Positions 62,928 to 64,000 of a DNA stretch of 64,000 bases are shown here, piece after piece. The notes beneath the pieces were generated by a model. It was not told the DNA's origin, did no database searches, and worked only from the letters and a program-made list of their open reading frames with translations. The DNA is from Methanosarcina mazei S-6 (GTDB taxonomy: Archaea > Halobacteriota > Methanosarcinia > Methanosarcinales > Methanosarcinaceae), in NCBI RefSeq assembly GCF_000970205.1, contig NZ_CP009512.1, positions 1,984,001-2,048,000 of the forward strand. The letters are read 5' to 3'. The stretch's first letter is position 1, and each line of letters starts with the position of its first letter. The position numbers and the translations under genes are program-made.

Positions 62928-63803
62928 ATGATTGAAGATCCATATCTCGGCAAATATACGGCCTGCGTCTCGGCACGGAGCACGGACAGGGAGATTCTTA
63001 AGAAGTCACAGGACGGCGGTATTGCCACAACCCTTATGGTCTACGCCCTTGAGCAGGGGATAATAGACGGGGCAATTGTGACAGGCAAAGGAGACCGACC
63101 ATGGGAGCCGAAACCGTTCGTTGCTATGAGCCGAGAGGACATCCTCAAGGCACGGGGAACAATTTACAATATCAGCCCCCAGATCTCCTGGCTTAAGGAA
63201 GCAACCAGGTCCTACGGACTCGACAGGGTAGGTGTTACAGGTGTTTGCTGTCAGATGCAGGCTGTCAGGAAGGCTCAACTCTATCCCATGAATATGCGGG
63301 ATGTCCCGGAGAAGATCGGCCTCGCAATAGGTCTCTTCTGTATGGAGAATTTCTCATACAAGTCAATGCAGACCATTGTAGAGGACCATGCGGCTCAGAG
63401 CCTCGGCTCTGTAAAGAAAATGGAGATCACGAAGGGCAAGTTCTGGGTATACACCGACCGTGGAAATGTTGCCACCGTGCCCCTCAAGGACACACACAAA
63501 TATGAGCAGCCAGGATGCCATGTCTGCCTCGATTATGTATCCAATCTCGGCGACATCTCGACAGGTTCAGTCGGGAGCCCGGAAGGCTGGTCTACGGTCT
63601 TTATCCGCACCAGAAAGGGTAATGAAGTCTGGTCTAGAGCAGTCGATGAGGGATTGTTCGAGACGAAGCCCATCGAGGATGTCAAGCCAGGTCTCGATCT
63701 CCTCAGGAAGCTTGCGAAGGAAAAGATCGACAAGAACCGCAAGACCCTCGAGGAGCGCAGGAATTTCGGCGTTAATAAGGCGTTAAGGGATCCTTACGCC
63801 TAA
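62928..63803 (+). CDS. frhB: F420-reducing hydrogenase, beta (FAD, F420-binding) subunit
   Basis: A 291-residue FrhB, the FAD-containing subunit that reduces F420. Typical segments are KKSQDGGIATTLMVYALEQG, GVTGVCCQMQAVRKAQLYP and the cluster-binding region HKYEQPGCHVCLDYVSNLGD. The family also includes formate dehydrogenase and F420-dehydrogenase beta subunits, but the operon order A-D-G-B makes this FrhB. GAGGTGAGATAG precedes the ATG, 10 bp after frhG. Full length. Confidence 0.96.
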   Translation: MIEDPYLGKYTACVSARSTDREILKKSQDGGIATTLMVYALEQGIIDGAIVTGKGDRPWEPKPFVAMSREDILKARGTIYNISPQISWLKEATRSYGLDRVGVTGVCCQMQAVRKAQLYPMNMRDVPEKIGLAIGLFCMENFSYKSMQTIVEDHAAQSLGSVKKMEITKGKFWVYTDRGNVATVPLKDTHKYEQPGCHVCLDYVSNLGDISTGSVGSPEGWSTVFIRTRKGNEVWSRAVDEGLFETKPIEDVKPGLDLLRKLAKEKIDKNRKTLEERRNFGVNKALRDPYA

Positions 63804-63805
63804 AC

Positions 63806-63816
63806 TCTTTTTTTAC
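63806..63816 (+). terminator. U-rich terminator after frhB
   Basis: A run of T (CTCTTTTTTTACT) starts within a few bases of the frhB stop codon. Archaeal transcription commonly ends at such oligo-T tracts without a hairpin. Confidence 0.4.
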
Positions 63817-63818
63817 TG

Positions 63819-64000
63819 TTGAAATTATTCGGTGTTACCTACAGCGAATATGGGGGTGGATTCACCCTTTTGCATTCTGTGGAACATGAGAAGCGGGCTT
63901 TTTATATTTGCGAGGCAAGCCGTTCCGAAGGACACAAGATTAAAATTGCCTGTGCCCCTATCATGCTTTTGCGGAAGGAGAAAGCGACAATTCTCAATGT
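63819..64000 (+). CDS. possible partial ORF running off the window
   Basis: An open frame from TTG 63819 (KLFGVTYSEYGGGFTLLHSV, then EHEKRAFYICEASRSEGHKI) continues without a stop to the window edge. There is no ribosome-binding site or recognisable domain. It may be a gene start, a fragment or a chance frame. Confidence 0.2.
   Translation, partial: MKLFGVTYSEYGGGFTLLHSVEHEKRAFYICEASRSEGHKIKIACAPIMLLRKEKATILN

Overview
The window looks like a piece of a Methanosarcina chromosome. It carries an F420-reducing hydrogenase operon (frhADGB), an archaeal RIO2 kinase, an archaeal topoisomerase I with a C-terminal helix-hairpin-helix, Tsr3, a DUF460 protein, a Methanosarcina-style winged-helix regulator, an iron-sulfur flavoprotein, PGF-pre-PGF and NosD-type surface proteins, and wide AT-rich intergenic regions with U-rich stretches. 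I found no tRNA, rRNA or CRISPR array.

Layout. 1-4 kb: a MITE-like inverted repeat, several weak small genes and a leucine-rich-repeat lipoprotein. 4.3-15.3 kb: informational and housekeeping genes (rio2, DUF460, a beta-CASP nuclease, a universal stress protein, topA, a SLOG-type protein, tsr3). 15.7-20.3 kb: a 1515-residue exported C1 peptidase with lectin-like, PKD, NosD-repeat and PGF-pre-PGF regions. 21-26.5 kb: a stress-type island (HdeD-like protein, a recombination scar joining two membrane-protein genes, PPK2, a P-type ATPase); the last two are GC-rich and look acquired from bacteria. 26.7-29.1 kb: a regulator and two-subunit class I fumarase. 30.1-42.8 kb: a five-gene cassette of large, mostly unrecognised proteins around a subtilase and an M15 peptidase. 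42.9-49 kb: DUF169 protein, Isf flavoprotein, an IS1634-type element sitting in a phytoene-desaturase-like remnant, a DUF3006/MBL-lamin-tail pair. 49-55.8 kb: a decaying surface-polysaccharide cluster. 56.6-59 kb: an exported GH16-like gene with an in-frame UAG, then an ISH3-type element with a clear target duplication. 60.2-63.8 kb: frhADGB.

The main discovery candidate is the cassette at 30.1-42.8 kb. Its subtilase and M15 peptidase ORFs are one continuous reading frame interrupted only by a TAG codon. That TAG aligns with CAG (Gln) in a near-identical upstream repeat and with Gln in a third copy of the same domain. Methanosarcina decodes UAG as pyrrolysine, so the two may be made as one 1166-residue double protease; the alternative is a recent nonsense mutation. 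A second in-frame TAG interrupts the GH16-like gene at 56.6 kb. Of the intact genes whose stops I checked, only the SLOG-type gene at 14.3 kb ends in TAG. The other cassette proteins resemble nothing I recognise and lack signal peptides.

The frh operon has a regulatory architecture worth attention: two 16-bp direct repeats spaced 22 bp apart abut a TATA box about 390 bp upstream of a probable TTG start of frhA.
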